64,000 nt of DNA from Streptomyces laurentii. GTDB lineage: Bacteria; Actinomycetota; Actinomycetes; Streptomycetales; Streptomycetaceae. The position numbers and the translations under genes were made by a program. The stretch covers positions 2,480,001-2,544,000 of the forward strand of contig AP017424.1 of NCBI GenBank assembly GCA_002355495.1. Direction: 5' to 3'. The notes under the pieces were generated by a model. That model made no database searches. It saw nothing but the letters and a program-made list of their open reading frames with translations, and was not told the origin of the DNA. Numbering within the stretch: the stretch's first letter is position 1; each line of letters starts with the position of its first letter. Of this stretch, positions 35,372 to 44,740 are shown one piece after another.

Positions 35372-35796
35372 ACGTCCTCGGGCGCCATCCCGAGGCCGTC
35401 GAGGCCGACTTGTGCCACCACTATGCGCCGCGCGACCCGATCGCCGAGTTCTGGCGTGGGGAGATCTCCCTGCGCCAGCTGCGCGTCCTGGTGGAAGGCC
35501 TCCCCCCTGACGGCGCCCTCGCGCGCCGGGTCAGGGGCCATCACTGGCAGCACAACGAGTTCATGCTCGCCGACATCCGCGACCTGCTCGCCCGGCTGGG
35601 CACCGACTTCGTCAACGCCAACCGCGATCCGAAGAAGTCGGCGCCGGCCCCGTATCCGGATCCGGCGTGGCGGCCGGAGTCCCCGGCCGCGAAGCACAAG
35701 CGGCACGAGAAGACCCGCAAAGAGATCACCGAGGCCCGGTCCGGCTACATGCGGATCGTCGCCCAGGTGACTCCCCAGCACGCAGAGAAGGGGTGA
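35048..35796 (+). CDS. tail assembly chaperone, frameshifted (GT-like) fusion
   Basis: The -1 frame is open across 35371 and continues to 35796, encoding 'PYTVLDVLGRHPEAVEADLCHHYAPRDPIAEFWRGEISLRQLRVLVEGLPPDGALARRV...', a typical T domain. It has no good start of its own. A -1 slip in the last ~5 codons before the TAG joins the two; Pro CCT at 35357 re-pairing on CCC is the most plausible step, though no canonical X XXY YYZ heptamer is visible. The fusion is ~248 residues. The existence of the pair is well supported by gene order; the exact slip site is inference. Confidence 0.75.
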
Positions 35797-35800
35797 TCGT

Positions 35801-38800
35801 ATGCCCCGCGCCGGTGCTGTGTGGGTGGACGTCCTGCCCAACATGAGCGGCTTCGGGCGCTCGCTCGACCAGCAGATCGGGGAGCCCGTCGCGAGGGCCT
35901 CCCGATCTGCCGGCGAGCAGGGCGGCGACGCCATGACCGGCAGCATGCAGGAGAAGCTGAAGGCCGGCGGCGTCGCCCTCGGACTCGCCCTGGGCGCGGC
36001 TGTCACCGAGTCTGCGGTCAAGCAGCTGGAGAAGGAGAAGATCGGCGACCGGCTCGCCGGGCAGCTGGGGCTGTCCGGCAAGGGCGCCGAGCAGGCCGGG
36101 AAGCTCGCCGGGAAGCTCTACAGTACGGCCGTCGTCGACTCCTTCGAAGAAGGAGCGGAGGCCGTACGGGCGGTCATGGGGTCGGGGCTGATCCCGAAGG
36201 GCGCCGCCAGCGGCGCGATCGAGGACATCACGCGCAAGGCAACGGACCTGGCCCGCACCTTCGATCAGGAGGTCGGGGCGACCGCGAACGCCGCGGCGCA
36301 GATGATCCGCACCGGGATGGCCAAGGACGGCGGCCAGGCCCTGGACATCCTCACCCGCGGGTTCCAGGGCTCGGCGAACAAGGCCGACGACCTGTTGGAC
36401 ACGATGAACGAATATTCGACTCAGTTCCGGCGGATCGGCCTCGACGGCGCGACGTCCATCGGCCTGATCACTCAGGCCATCCAGGCCGGCGCCCGCGACA
36501 GCGACCAGGTCGCCGACGCGATCGGGCAGTTCGGCGAGCTGGCCCTGGCCTCCGAGCAGGGTGTGAAGGACGCGTTCAAGGCCATCGGTCTGGACGCCGG
36601 GCAGATGGCCGCGATGATCGGCAAGGGCGGATCGTCGGCGACGCAGGCCCTGCAGATGACCCTGGACGCGCTGCGCGGCACGAAGGACCGCACCACCCAG
36701 CTCACCGCGGCCACCGCCCTGTTCGGCGACCCGGGCACCGTCATGGGCGACGCCCTGTTCGCGATGAATCCCGCCTCTGCGGCCGCGGCGGGCGGCATGG
36801 ACAAGGCGGCAGGGTCGGCGGCCAAGCTGGGCGACACCCTGCGCGGCAATACCGCGACCCGACTGGACATCCTCCAACGGAAGTTCACCAGCGCGTTCGG
36901 GGCGGCCGTCAACGCCATCGTGCTCCCGGCCATCTCCGGTCTCATCTCCGCCGTCGGCTGGCTCGGCGGAGCCATCGGCTCGGTCGTCGACTGGTTCCGT
37001 GAGTGGGGCGCGTGGCTCGCCCCCGCAGCCATCCTGATCGGCGGCATCACCCTCGCGCTCAGCGCGCAGGCCATCGCCACCGGCATCACGATCGGCGTGA
37101 TGCAGGCCTACGCCCTGGTCATCCGCGGCATCTCCGCAGTCACCCGCGCGTGGGCGGCCGCGCAGGCCCTGTTCAACTCGATCATGGCCCTGAACCCGAT
37201 CACCCTGGTGGTCATCGCCCTGGTCGCCCTCGGCGCGGCCCTGGTCGTCGCCTACCAGAAGAGCGAGACGTTCCGGAACATCGTGCAAGGTGCCTGGGAG
37301 GGCATCAAGGCGGTCGCCTCGGTGGTGTGGAACACGGTCCTCAAGCCCGCTTTGGAAGGCATCTGGGCGGCGCTGCAGGCGGTCGGCGCGGCCGCGTCGT
37401 GGCTGTGGAACACGATCCTGTCGCCGGTGTTCTCCTTCATCTGGACGGCGGCCAAGGTCCTGTTCGCGATCGTCGTGACGGCCGTCCTGACACCGATCGT
37501 CATCGCCTTCAAGGCCCTGGCCGCGATCGCGTCGTGGCTCTGGGAGACCGTCCTGGGCCCCGTGTTCGGGTGGATCGGGGACAAGGCGATGTGGCTGTGG
37601 AACAAGGCGATCAAGCCCGCGTGGGACGCCATCTCGGCCGGACTGGGCTGGCTCGGCGCCAAGGTGGCCGAGCTGTGGACCAAGTACATCAGCCCCGTGT
37701 TCGGGTGGATCGGCGCCAAGGCGGCGTGGCTGTGGAACGAGAAGATCAAGCCCGCGTGGGACGCCACCAAGATCGGGATCCAGCTCCTGGGCGAGAAGGT
37801 CAAGGAGCTGTGGAACACCTACGCCAAGCCCGTCTTCGGGTGGATCGGGGACAAGGCCCGGTGGCTGTGGGAGAACGCGCTCAAGCCCGCGTTCGACGCC
37901 GGGAAGAAGGGGGTGGGCCTGCTCGGCGACGCCTTCGAGGACGCCAAGAACGCGATCGGCAAGGCCTGGGACAAGCTCCAGGGCATCGCCAAAGGCCCCG
38001 TGAACTTCATCATCGAGTGGGTCTACACCAAGGGCATCAAGGCCGTGTGGGACAAGGTCGCCGGGTTCGTCGGCCTCGGCAAGCTGCCCGTCGCGCCCAA
38101 GCTGCTGGCCACCGGCGGCCGGACCCAGGGCGGCATCCCCGGCAAGGACTCGATCCCCGCCCTGCTGATGGCAGACGAGTACGTGGTCAAGCGCAGCTCC
38201 GCCCGCTCGGTCGGGTTCGGGACGCTGGAGTACATCAACCGCACCGGCCAGCTTCCGCCGCAGCCGCAGCGGTTCGCCGACGGCGGCGTGGTCGGCTGGA
38301 TCGGCAGCGCGGCGAAGTCCATCGGCGGTGCCGCCATGGACGCGGCCCGGTTCCTGTCCGACCCGAAGGCGGCGTGGGAGTCCATCACGGGATTCGTCCG
38401 GAACAAGATCGCCGAGATCGGTTCGTCGCAGATGGCGACCACCCTTGCCGGGGTGCCCCGCAAGATGCTGACCGGCCTGAAGGACAAGGTCATCAAGGCC
38501 GCGACCGCGTTCCTGGGCGGCGGCGGGAACGGTTCGTGGGCGAAGCCGGTCGCGGCCGCGCTCGGCACCCGCTACGGCGTCGCCGGGCGCATGTGGTCCT
38601 CCGGGCATCACACCGGCACCGACTTCCCCGCCCCGACCGGCACGGCCGTCAAGGCCGTCGCCGGCGGCGTGGTGCGCTCGGCGCTCTCCGGCGGCCCGTA
38701 CGGCAACCACATCACCGTCCAGCACGGCGGCAACCTCGCCAGCCTGTACGCGCACTTGTCGCAGATGGGGGTCACGGCCGGGCAGTCGGTACGGCGCGGG

Positions 38801-39253
38801 CAGCGGATCGGCGCGGTCGGCGCGACCGGCAACGTCACCGGTCCGCACCTCCACCTCGAGGCCCGGCGCGCCGGGCGCACCATCAGCCCCGAGCCGCTCC
38901 TCGGCTACGCGCGAGGCGGCCGGCCGAAGGCCGGCGAGGTCGCCATGGTCGGCGAGCGGGGAACGGAGCTGGTGCGCTTCGGGCCCGGCGGCGGCACGGT
39001 CCTGGACCACGACTCCTCGCTCGCCGAGGTCGGCGCCGCGGTGATGCGCGGCATGACACAGGAGATCGCCCCCGTCGTTCCGGCGGGAACGCGCACGCCC
39101 GCGGTCGTGCCCGTGTCGGCGGCCGCCGCCGGGGCGGAGCGGGGCGGGGACACCTACAACCTGTACCCGCGCACCCTCGACATGAGCGTGTCCGACCTCG
39201 AGCTGCTGCAGCGTCAGCGTGACGCCCAGGCGCGCGTAAGGAGGCCCCGGTAG
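35801..39253 (+). CDS. tape measure protein with C-terminal LytM-like peptidase
   Basis: The 1150-residue protein sets tail length. The N-terminus is a helical tail-assembly domain ('VDVLPNMSGFGRSLDQQIGEPVARAS'). A TP901-like core with 'ITRKATDLARTFDQEVGATANAAAQMIRTGM' and 'YSTQFRRIGLDGATSIGLITQAIQAGARDSDQVAD' follows, then several hydrophobic segments between ~residues 370 and 590, then 45-residue Trp-rich repeats. The C-terminus holds an M23/LytM domain: 'HHTGTDFPAPTGTAVKAVAGG', 'YGNHITVQHGGNLASLYAHLS' and 'GPHLHLE', with the zinc-binding His/Asp/HxH set. This could cut peptidoglycan during DNA entry. Confidence 0.95.
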   Translation: MPRAGAVWVDVLPNMSGFGRSLDQQIGEPVARASRSAGEQGGDAMTGSMQEKLKAGGVALGLALGAAVTESAVKQLEKEKIGDRLAGQLGLSGKGAEQAGKLAGKLYSTAVVDSFEEGAEAVRAVMGSGLIPKGAASGAIEDITRKATDLARTFDQEVGATANAAAQMIRTGMAKDGGQALDILTRGFQGSANKADDLLDTMNEYSTQFRRIGLDGATSIGLITQAIQAGARDSDQVADAIGQFGELALASEQGVKDAFKAIGLDAGQMAAMIGKGGSSATQALQMTLDALRGTKDRTTQLTAATALFGDPGTVMGDALFAMNPASAAAAGGMDKAAGSAAKLGDTLRGNTATRLDILQRKFTSAFGAAVNAIVLPAISGLISAVGWLGGAIGSVVDWFREWGAWLAPAAILIGGITLALSAQAIATGITIGVMQAYALVIRGISAVTRAWAAAQALFNSIMALNPITLVVIALVALGAALVVAYQKSETFRNIVQGAWEGIKAVASVVWNTVLKPALEGIWAALQAVGAAASWLWNTILSPVFSFIWTAAKVLFAIVVTAVLTPIVIAFKALAAIASWLWETVLGPVFGWIGDKAMWLWNKAIKPAWDAISAGLGWLGAKVAELWTKYISPVFGWIGAKAAWLWNEKIKPAWDATKIGIQLLGEKVKELWNTYAKPVFGWIGDKARWLWENALKPAFDAGKKGVGLLGDAFEDAKNAIGKAWDKLQGIAKGPVNFIIEWVYTKGIKAVWDKVAGFVGLGKLPVAPKLLATGGRTQGGIPGKDSIPALLMADEYVVKRSSARSVGFGTLEYINRTGQLPPQPQRFADGGVVGWIGSAAKSIGGAAMDAARFLSDPKAAWESITGFVRNKIAEIGSSQMATTLAGVPRKMLTGLKDKVIKAATAFLGGGGNGSWAKPVAAALGTRYGVAGRMWSSGHHTGTDFPAPTGTAVKAVAGGVVRSALSGGPYGNHITVQHGGNLASLYAHLSQMGVTAGQSVRRGQRIGAVGATGNVTGPHLHLEARRAGRTISPEPLLGYARGGRPKAGEVAMVGERGTELVRFGPGGGTVLDHDSSLAEVGAAVMRGMTQEIAPVVPAGTRTPAVVPVSAAAAGAERGGDTYNLYPRTLDMSVSDLELLQRQRDAQARVRRPR
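37426..37965 (+). repeat. 135-bp (45-residue) tandem repeats in the tape measure gene
   Basis: Near-identical units start at 37561, 37696 and 37831, exactly 135 bases apart, each encoding 'PVFGWIG-KA-WLWN---KPAWDA'-like sequence. A diverged unit begins near 37426. Unit number would add or remove a fixed increment of tail length. Confidence 0.85.
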
Positions 39254-40234
39254 ATGCCCCTCATCGCAAGCCCGGTCATCGCACCGCCGAAACCCCCGCC
39301 CGCGCCGCCCCCGGTGGTGGGCCTGCCGGACGTCGGCGTCGCCACGGTCACGTACACCGACCCGACGGGGAAGGTATGGCCGCTCTCGGATTCCTCGGCA
39401 GGCTGGTTCACCCGCGGGGCCGGCGTGTCCGGGCTCGGCGCGGTCGTCTACACCCACACCCGCGACGCCCAGCCCCGCGGCGGCGCGCTGCTGCGGCACG
39501 TGGCCGCTCAGCCCCGCTCCATCGTGTGGCCGCTGTACGTATACGGCCGCGATCACATGGAGTTCGTCGGGCGGTGGCGGGCGCTGGCGACGGCGTTCAC
39601 GCGGACGCTGCGGCCCGGGCCGGACGGCCGGCCGGTGCCCGGTGTGCTCACGGTCGCCCGGCCGGACGGTACCGCCCGCCGCATCCACGTGTTCTACGAC
39701 TCCGGGTTCGAGGGGCAGCCCAAGCGGGGCGCCGGGGTCGTCTCCGACAACGCCGTGATCACCTTCTGGTGTGAGGACCCGTACTGGCAGGACACCGTCC
39801 CGGTCACCGTGCGCCGGGAGTCGGCGGTGCCGCTGGACCACCAGGCCCCCTACCCGACGATCAGCTCCGGTCAGGTCCTCGGCGCGACCACGCTCGACGT
39901 CCCGGGCGACGTCGTCGTCTGGCCCCTCTGGCGGATCACCGGCCCGGCCACCTTGATCACCGTCACCCGCGAGGACACCGGCGAGGCCTTCACCATCGAC
40001 CCCGCCAAGGTCGGGCACGGCGCCCTGGCCGCCGGGGAGCAGGTCACCGTACGCACCGACCCGCCGCAGGTGCGGGGGCCGGACGGCAGCACCTGGTCAG
40101 CCGCCCTGGACTGGCCCGGCGCGGTGCTGTGGCCCCTGGCCCCCGGCACCAACGAGGTCACTTTCCAGCTCGACGGCGCCGGCCCCGGAAGCGCGGTCGA
40201 CCTCGAGTTCCACCCGCGGTACGAGACCGCGTGA
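39254..40234 (+). CDS. distal tail protein (Dit-like)
   Basis: The 326-residue product follows the tape measure stop directly. It has a Pro-rich start, then 'GKVWPLSDSSAGWFTRGAGVSGLGAVVYTHTRDAQPRGGALLRHVAAQPRSIVWPLYVYGRDHMEFVGRWRALATAFTRTLRP' and a later 'PYPTISSGQVLGATTLDVPGDVVVWPLWRITGPATLITVTRED', both typical of phage tail proteins of the Dit/Siphovirus gp37-preceding type. It should form the hub ring that joins the tube to the baseplate. Confidence 0.85.
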   Translation: MPLIASPVIAPPKPPPAPPPVVGLPDVGVATVTYTDPTGKVWPLSDSSAGWFTRGAGVSGLGAVVYTHTRDAQPRGGALLRHVAAQPRSIVWPLYVYGRDHMEFVGRWRALATAFTRTLRPGPDGRPVPGVLTVARPDGTARRIHVFYDSGFEGQPKRGAGVVSDNAVITFWCEDPYWQDTVPVTVRRESAVPLDHQAPYPTISSGQVLGATTLDVPGDVVVWPLWRITGPATLITVTREDTGEAFTIDPAKVGHGALAAGEQVTVRTDPPQVRGPDGSTWSAALDWPGAVLWPLAPGTNEVTFQLDGAGPGSAVDLEFHPRYETA

Positions 40235-40246
40235 GAGGGGGCCATC

Positions 40247-41410
40247 ATGGCGGTGCAGCTGCTCATCACGGACGAGGACCTGGTGGTGCAGGGCGACCCG
40301 CTCACCGGGTGGCGCGGCCTGAGCAGCACCCGCACACGCAACGAGCCGGGGTCCGGCAGCGTGACCCTGACGGCGTGGCCGGAGGTGATGGCCCAGCTGC
40401 AGCCCGGGCACCGCCTGGTCGTCATCCGCGACGGCGTGATCTGGTCGGCCGGGCCATTGGAGATCCCCACCGACTGGGCATGGTCGGCCGCCGACTCCGA
40501 CAGCGTGGGACCCGGCCGCGTCACCATCCAGTTCGCCGACGATCTGGCCCGGGTCGCGGGATACATCACCTGGCCGTCCGTATCGGCCGCGTGGACGGCG
40601 CAGCCTGCCACCGGATGGTGGCGGGTCGCCGGGGTGAGCGCCGAGGCGGCGATCCGCCAGCTGGTGAACACCAACTGCGGCCCCGGCGCCCGGGCCGAGA
40701 GGCGGATCCCGCGCTTGGCGCTCGACGCCCTGGCCGGGGTCGGCAGTGCCACCACGGTCTCAAGCCGGTTCGAACCACTGCTGGACGCCTGTCGCCGGGT
40801 CGCGCTGGCGGGCGGAGACCTCGAGTTCCGCGTACGCCAGGTGGGCGAGCAGCTGCTGTTCGGGTGCCGGGCGCCCGTCGACCGTACGGGTACCGCGCGC
40901 TTCAGCCGCGGCCTGGGAAACCTGCGCGCGGTCGCGTTCAAACGTTCCGCGCCCACGGTCACCCACGCCCTGGTCGCCGGCACCGAGGAGGAAGGTTCGA
41001 CGACCAGGGCCTACGTGCAGGTCGCCGACGCGGCGGCCGCGGCCGCCTGGTACAGGGTCGAGCGGTTCGTGTCCGGGTCGCAGGCCACCGACGCGGACTT
41101 CGAGCTGACCGACGCCGGGCGCGTCGCCCTGGCCGACGGAGCCGCCCCCGTAGAGCTGTCCACGGTCACCATCGACACCCCCGGCCTGCGCGCCGGCCTC
41201 GACTTCGACCTCGGCGACCGGGTGTCCGTCGAGCTGCCGGGCGGGATCGAAGTCGCCGAGCTGGTGCGGTCGATGGAGCTGCGCGCCGAGCCGGACACCG
41301 GCGAGACCGTCACCGCGATGGTCGGCAGCCCCGACGCGACCCGCGGCCAAGACCAGGTCGCCGTCATCAACGAACTCAGCCGACGGCTGGGCAACTTGGA
41401 AGCGAGGTAG
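40247..41410 (+). CDS. minor tail/baseplate protein (ReqiPepy6 gp37-like)
   Basis: The 387-residue product shows 'LLITDEDLVVQGDPLTGWRGLSSTRTRNEPGSGSVTLTAWPEVMAQLQPGHRLVVIRDGVIWSAGPLE', then 'RFEPLLDACRRVALAGGDLEFRVRQVGEQLLFGCRAPVDRTGTARFSRGLGNLRAVAFKRSAPTVTHALVAGTEEEG', the pattern of Gp37-like siphovirus tail proteins next to Dit. It probably forms part of the tail tip. It starts at ATG 40247 after GAGAGGGGG. Confidence 0.85.
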   Translation: MAVQLLITDEDLVVQGDPLTGWRGLSSTRTRNEPGSGSVTLTAWPEVMAQLQPGHRLVVIRDGVIWSAGPLEIPTDWAWSAADSDSVGPGRVTIQFADDLARVAGYITWPSVSAAWTAQPATGWWRVAGVSAEAAIRQLVNTNCGPGARAERRIPRLALDALAGVGSATTVSSRFEPLLDACRRVALAGGDLEFRVRQVGEQLLFGCRAPVDRTGTARFSRGLGNLRAVAFKRSAPTVTHALVAGTEEEGSTTRAYVQVADAAAAAAWYRVERFVSGSQATDADFELTDAGRVALADGAAPVELSTVTIDTPGLRAGLDFDLGDRVSVELPGGIEVAELVRSMELRAEPDTGETVTAMVGSPDATRGQDQVAVINELSRRLGNLEAR

Positions 41411-41413
41411 CAC

Positions 41414-42355
41414 ATGGCACAGGATTCATGGCCGGATCCGGCCCGCGCCGGCCGGTCCGTCACCGACGCGGAGTTCGACGTGCTGTCCGCGCGGAACACC
41501 GACGACGGGGTATACGGCTCTCCTGCCGATCCGGCTGTGGCGACCGCCGGTGTCGGCCTCGCGGTCACGATCCGCGCAGGCGTCGCCGCGAGCGTCCGCG
41601 GCCGCGCCTGGATGTCCGGCAGCACGGCCGTGTCCCTCCCGGTCCCCGCCAACCCGTCGAGCCAGGCCCGCACCGACCGCGTGGTCCTGCGCCTGGACCG
41701 CTCGGCCTGGACCGTCCGCGCCGTCGTCAAGGCGGGCACTCCCGGCTCCGGCGCACCGTCCGTCACCCGCGATGCCGGCACGACCGGACTGTGGGAAGTC
41801 CCCATCGGCACCGTCGCCGTACCGGCAGGCGCGACCGGCGTGCAGGTCACGCGCGGCGAACAGTACGTCGGCGCGCGGACCAGGCCCTGCACGTCGACGA
41901 CCCGGCCACTGTTCCCGGTGGTCGGCGAGCAGGCATACGAGACGAACACCGGCCGCCTGCTGATGTGGACTGGCAGCACCTGGACCACGATCTACACCCC
42001 GCCCACCTGGGCCGATGCGAACTCGGCGGTCTCGGGCTGGTCGGAGAACGTGACCGCGGTCGTCGAAATGGTCGGCGGCAGCGTGCACGTGCGCCTCGGG
42101 TCGTGGACACGCAGCGGCGGCACGCTGGCCAACACCACGGACAGCCGGCTGCCCGTCCTCATCCCGGCCGCCTTCCGGCACTCCACGCGCACCCAGTACG
42201 TGGGCGCCTACGTGAACAACAACCGCAACGGCAGGCTGACGATCCACCCCGCGAACAGCGACAAGCCTGGGCAGGTGTGGCTGACCCAGAAACCAGAAAT
42301 CAGAAAGGGCGACTACGTCATGGCAGATTCCATCAGTTGGGCGGCGGCCTCATGA
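41414..42355 (+). CDS. minor tail protein, baseplate-associated
   Basis: The 313-residue product starts 'MAQDSWPDPARAGRSVTDAEFDVLSARNTDDGVYGSP', continues with 'AGVAASVRGRAWMSGSTAVSLPVPANPSSQARTDRVVLRLDRSAWTVRAVVKAGTPGSGAPSVTRDAGTTGLWEVPIGTVAVPAGA', a frequent actinophage minor tail pattern, and ends in a Gly/Thr-rich beta domain. It is likely structural and lies before the receptor-binding protein. No enzymatic motif is visible. Confidence 0.78.
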   Translation: MAQDSWPDPARAGRSVTDAEFDVLSARNTDDGVYGSPADPAVATAGVGLAVTIRAGVAASVRGRAWMSGSTAVSLPVPANPSSQARTDRVVLRLDRSAWTVRAVVKAGTPGSGAPSVTRDAGTTGLWEVPIGTVAVPAGATGVQVTRGEQYVGARTRPCTSTTRPLFPVVGEQAYETNTGRLLMWTGSTWTTIYTPPTWADANSAVSGWSENVTAVVEMVGGSVHVRLGSWTRSGGTLANTTDSRLPVLIPAAFRHSTRTQYVGAYVNNNRNGRLTIHPANSDKPGQVWLTQKPEIRKGDYVMADSISWAAAS

Positions 42356-43752
42356 GCAGGTACGACTACGGCGCCGGCGTCGCGGACTTCGTCGTCGCGC
42401 CCGCCGACGGCATATGGACCGTCGGCCAGAACATCCCGGTGACCTTCTGGAGCCAGCAGACCGAGGGCACCCAGTACACAGACCTGCTCGACGTCGACAA
42501 CAACCCCGTGAACCACATCATCAGCAACGAGTTCGGGGCACTGCCGCGCTTCCGCGGCCCCGACGGCGTGGCCGGTATGTGGGCGGACGCCGGCGGCGGC
42601 AGCCGCGCCTGGCTCTACGCCCACGTGGGCGGACAAGGCACCCCCGGCGACCCGGGCGCGCACTGGTACTTCGGCGAAGGATCACCCGACGAAGCCGCGC
42701 TCACCCCGCCCCCAGTGCCCGGAGACCTCTACCTGGACACCAGCACCGGCGCACCGGAAGAGGGCGGCGGCGACCTCTACACGTACAACGGCGCGGTCTG
42801 GACCCTGCGGGCCAACATCCGCGGCCCCCAGGGCTCGGGAGGAGACAGCGCAGTCACGTCGGTGAACGGGCAGACCGGCGCGGTGAACCTGGCAGCCACC
42901 GACGTCGGCGCACTCGCCGCCTCGTCGGCCGGCCAGCCGTCCGGCACGGCCACGCTGGACGCCACAGGCCGCGTCCCCGCCTCCCAACTCCCGCCCGTCG
43001 CCGCGGACCTGGTGCAGTCCGTGAACGGGCAGACCGGCGCGGTGAACCTGGCAGCCGCCGACGTCGGCGCACTCGCCTCGACGGCCCGCGCCACCGCGAA
43101 CGGAGTCGCCTCACTGGACGGCACGACACGTATCCCCATCGCCCAGATGCCGACCGCGGTCGCGAAGAACACGTGGACGCCGCAGGCCCTCGGGTTCCAG
43201 GCCTGGACGTGCGACCCATACACGGTCGCCAACCCCGTGGCCAAGTACCTGACCCCGCAGCGCCTGTACGTGTGCGGCGTCAACATCACCGAGTCGACGC
43301 AGGTCAACAGGATCATCATGTTCGCCCGCGGGTACGGCGGTGTCAGCGCGGACAGGTACGCCGCAGGCATCTACCGGGAGAACGGCACGAAGGTCGCCAG
43401 CACCTCGGCGCCGGTCAGTCTGGCCATGGCCACTCCGCCGTCGGGCAGCCCGCCGCAGATGGCCACCAACCACATCGGCGCGACCCCGATCAGCCTGCCG
43501 TCCACCGTCACGCTGACGCCCGGGCGGTACTGGCTGACATGGGTCCTCACCACCGGTGCCGCCACGGACTACGCCTTCTACCACGTACAGAACGAAGCCC
43601 CCGTGGCCCCGGCGAACTTCTTCTTCGGGACCCCGTTCGCCCGCGCCTGGTACCTCGCCGCCCAAGCCGACACACCCGGCAGCCTCAACCAGGCGGCCGC
43701 CGGCGTGCTCACCGACCACGACATCCCGATCATGGCCCTCGCCATGGTCTGA
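42352..43752 (+). CDS. tail fibre/receptor-binding protein
   Basis: The 466-residue product has an N-terminal attachment domain, a collagen-like stretch ('GGQGTPGDPG'), a predicted shaft with two copies of 'SVNGQTGAVNLAA-DVGALA', a repeat common in fibres, and a ~200-residue C-terminal beta domain ('NTWTPQALGFQAWTCDPYTVANPVAKYLTPQRLYVCGVNITES...') that could bind the host surface. ATG 42352 overlaps the previous stop (ATGA). It is the last tail gene. Confidence 0.82.
   Translation: MSRYDYGAGVADFVVAPADGIWTVGQNIPVTFWSQQTEGTQYTDLLDVDNNPVNHIISNEFGALPRFRGPDGVAGMWADAGGGSRAWLYAHVGGQGTPGDPGAHWYFGEGSPDEAALTPPPVPGDLYLDTSTGAPEEGGGDLYTYNGAVWTLRANIRGPQGSGGDSAVTSVNGQTGAVNLAATDVGALAASSAGQPSGTATLDATGRVPASQLPPVAADLVQSVNGQTGAVNLAAADVGALASTARATANGVASLDGTTRIPIAQMPTAVAKNTWTPQALGFQAWTCDPYTVANPVAKYLTPQRLYVCGVNITESTQVNRIIMFARGYGGVSADRYAAGIYRENGTKVASTSAPVSLAMATPPSGSPPQMATNHIGATPISLPSTVTLTPGRYWLTWVLTTGAATDYAFYHVQNEAPVAPANFFFGTPFARAWYLAAQADTPGSLNQAAAGVLTDHDIPIMALAMV
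42862..43081 (+). repeat. pair of ~61-bp direct repeats in the fibre gene
   Basis: A block beginning GTGAACGGGCAGACCGGCGC is found at 42862 and again at 43021 (159 bases, 53 codons apart), nearly identical over ~61 bases. It encodes the NGQTGAVNLAA-DVGALA shaft motif. Confidence 0.85.
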
Positions 43753-43770
43753 CCCGCTCTCACCCCGCCC

Positions 43771-43797
43771 AGCCCCCGCCACGCCGGGGGCTTTCTC
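43771..43797 (+). terminator. terminator between tail fibre and endolysin
   Basis: AGCCCCCG (43771-43778) pairs with CGGGGGCT (43785-43792), followed by TTTCTC. It separates the tail genes from the lysis genes. Confidence 0.7.
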
Positions 43798-43811
43798 ATG
43801 TCTGGAGAACC

Positions 43812-44729
43812 ATGGCCACACCCCTCACCGCGGACCAGCTTCTTGCCGCGCTCCGCGCCGAAGGCGTCACAGTCGTCGAACACGACGGCTGGCGCACCCA
43901 CAACCGCAACGCGAAGGGCGCCTGGGGGCCCGTGCAGGGGGTGATGATCCACCACACCGTCACCCAGGGCACCGACTCTTCGGTCCGGCTCTGCTACGAC
44001 GGCTACGCCGCCCTGCCCGGCCCGCTGTGTCACGGCGTCATCGCCAAGGATGGCACCGTGCACCTGGTCGCGAACGGCCGCGCGAACCACGCGGGCGGCG
44101 GCGACCCGTCCGTCCTCCAGGCCGTCATCACCGAGACGTACGGCGACCGTCCCCCGGCGCCCCGCGTCCACGACGGCAGTACGGGCGCGGTCGACGGCAA
44201 CGCCCGGTTCTACGGCTTCGAGTGCGTCAACCTCGGCAACGGCACCGACCCCTGGCCGGCCGCCCAGCTCGACGCCATCGAGCGGGTCTCGGCGGCACTG
44301 TGCCGGGCGCACGGCTGGGGCGCCCGGTCGGTGATCGGCCACTCCGAGTGGTCGGACTGGAAGTCGGACCCCAAGGGCCCGGGGATGCCGGGCATGCCGG
44401 ACGTGCGCGGCCGCGTCCAGAAGCGTCTCGGCCAGGACCCGGCCAAGCCCGCGGCCAAGCCCACGCCGAAGCCGCCGTCCCTGGAGCCGTTCCCCGGCGC
44501 CGACTTCTTCAAGGCCGCGCCGTCCTCGCCGATCGTCACGGCGATGGGCCGCCGGCTCGTCGCGGAGGGCTGCGGCCGGTACCGGTCCGGCCCGGGCCCG
44601 CGCTGGACCGAGGCGGACCGCCAGTCGTACGCGGCCTGGCAGCGCAAGCTCGGCTACCGCGGCTCCGATGCCGACGGCTGGCCCGGCCCCGCCTCCTGGA
44701 ACGCCCTCAAGATCCCCAAGACCTCCTGA
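43812..44729 (+). CDS. endolysin: N-acetylmuramoyl-L-alanine amidase with peptidoglycan-binding domain
   Basis: The 305-residue lysin has an Amidase_2 domain (residues ~20-200): zinc His in 'VMIHHTVTQGTDSSVRLCYDGYAALPGPLCHGVIAKDGTVHLVANGRANHAGGG', 'FYGFECVNLGNGTD' and the final His/Asp in 'IGHSEWSDWKSDPKGP'. A Lys/Pro linker leads to a C-terminal PG-binding domain ('RLVAEGCGRYRSGPGPRWTEADRQSYAAWQRKLGYRGSDADGWPGPASWNALK'). It has no signal peptide, so a holin is needed, and one follows. ATG 43812 has TGGAG upstream. Confidence 0.93.
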   Translation: MATPLTADQLLAALRAEGVTVVEHDGWRTHNRNAKGAWGPVQGVMIHHTVTQGTDSSVRLCYDGYAALPGPLCHGVIAKDGTVHLVANGRANHAGGGDPSVLQAVITETYGDRPPAPRVHDGSTGAVDGNARFYGFECVNLGNGTDPWPAAQLDAIERVSAALCRAHGWGARSVIGHSEWSDWKSDPKGPGMPGMPDVRGRVQKRLGQDPAKPAAKPTPKPPSLEPFPGADFFKAAPSSPIVTAMGRRLVAEGCGRYRSGPGPRWTEADRQSYAAWQRKLGYRGSDADGWPGPASWNALKIPKTS

Positions 44730-44740
44730 AAGGAACCACC

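Noticed and set aside
35048..35796. The chaperone frame change as another sequencing error
   Set aside because: A -1 frameshift between tail-chaperone genes at this exact position is the norm in siphoviruses, so it needs no error to explain it.
35726..40018. A 1430-codon open frame on the minus strand across the tape measure and Dit genes
   Set aside because: It is antisense to clear tail genes, its sequence is His/Arg/Gly/Asp-rich without domains, and long antisense frames are normal at this GC content.
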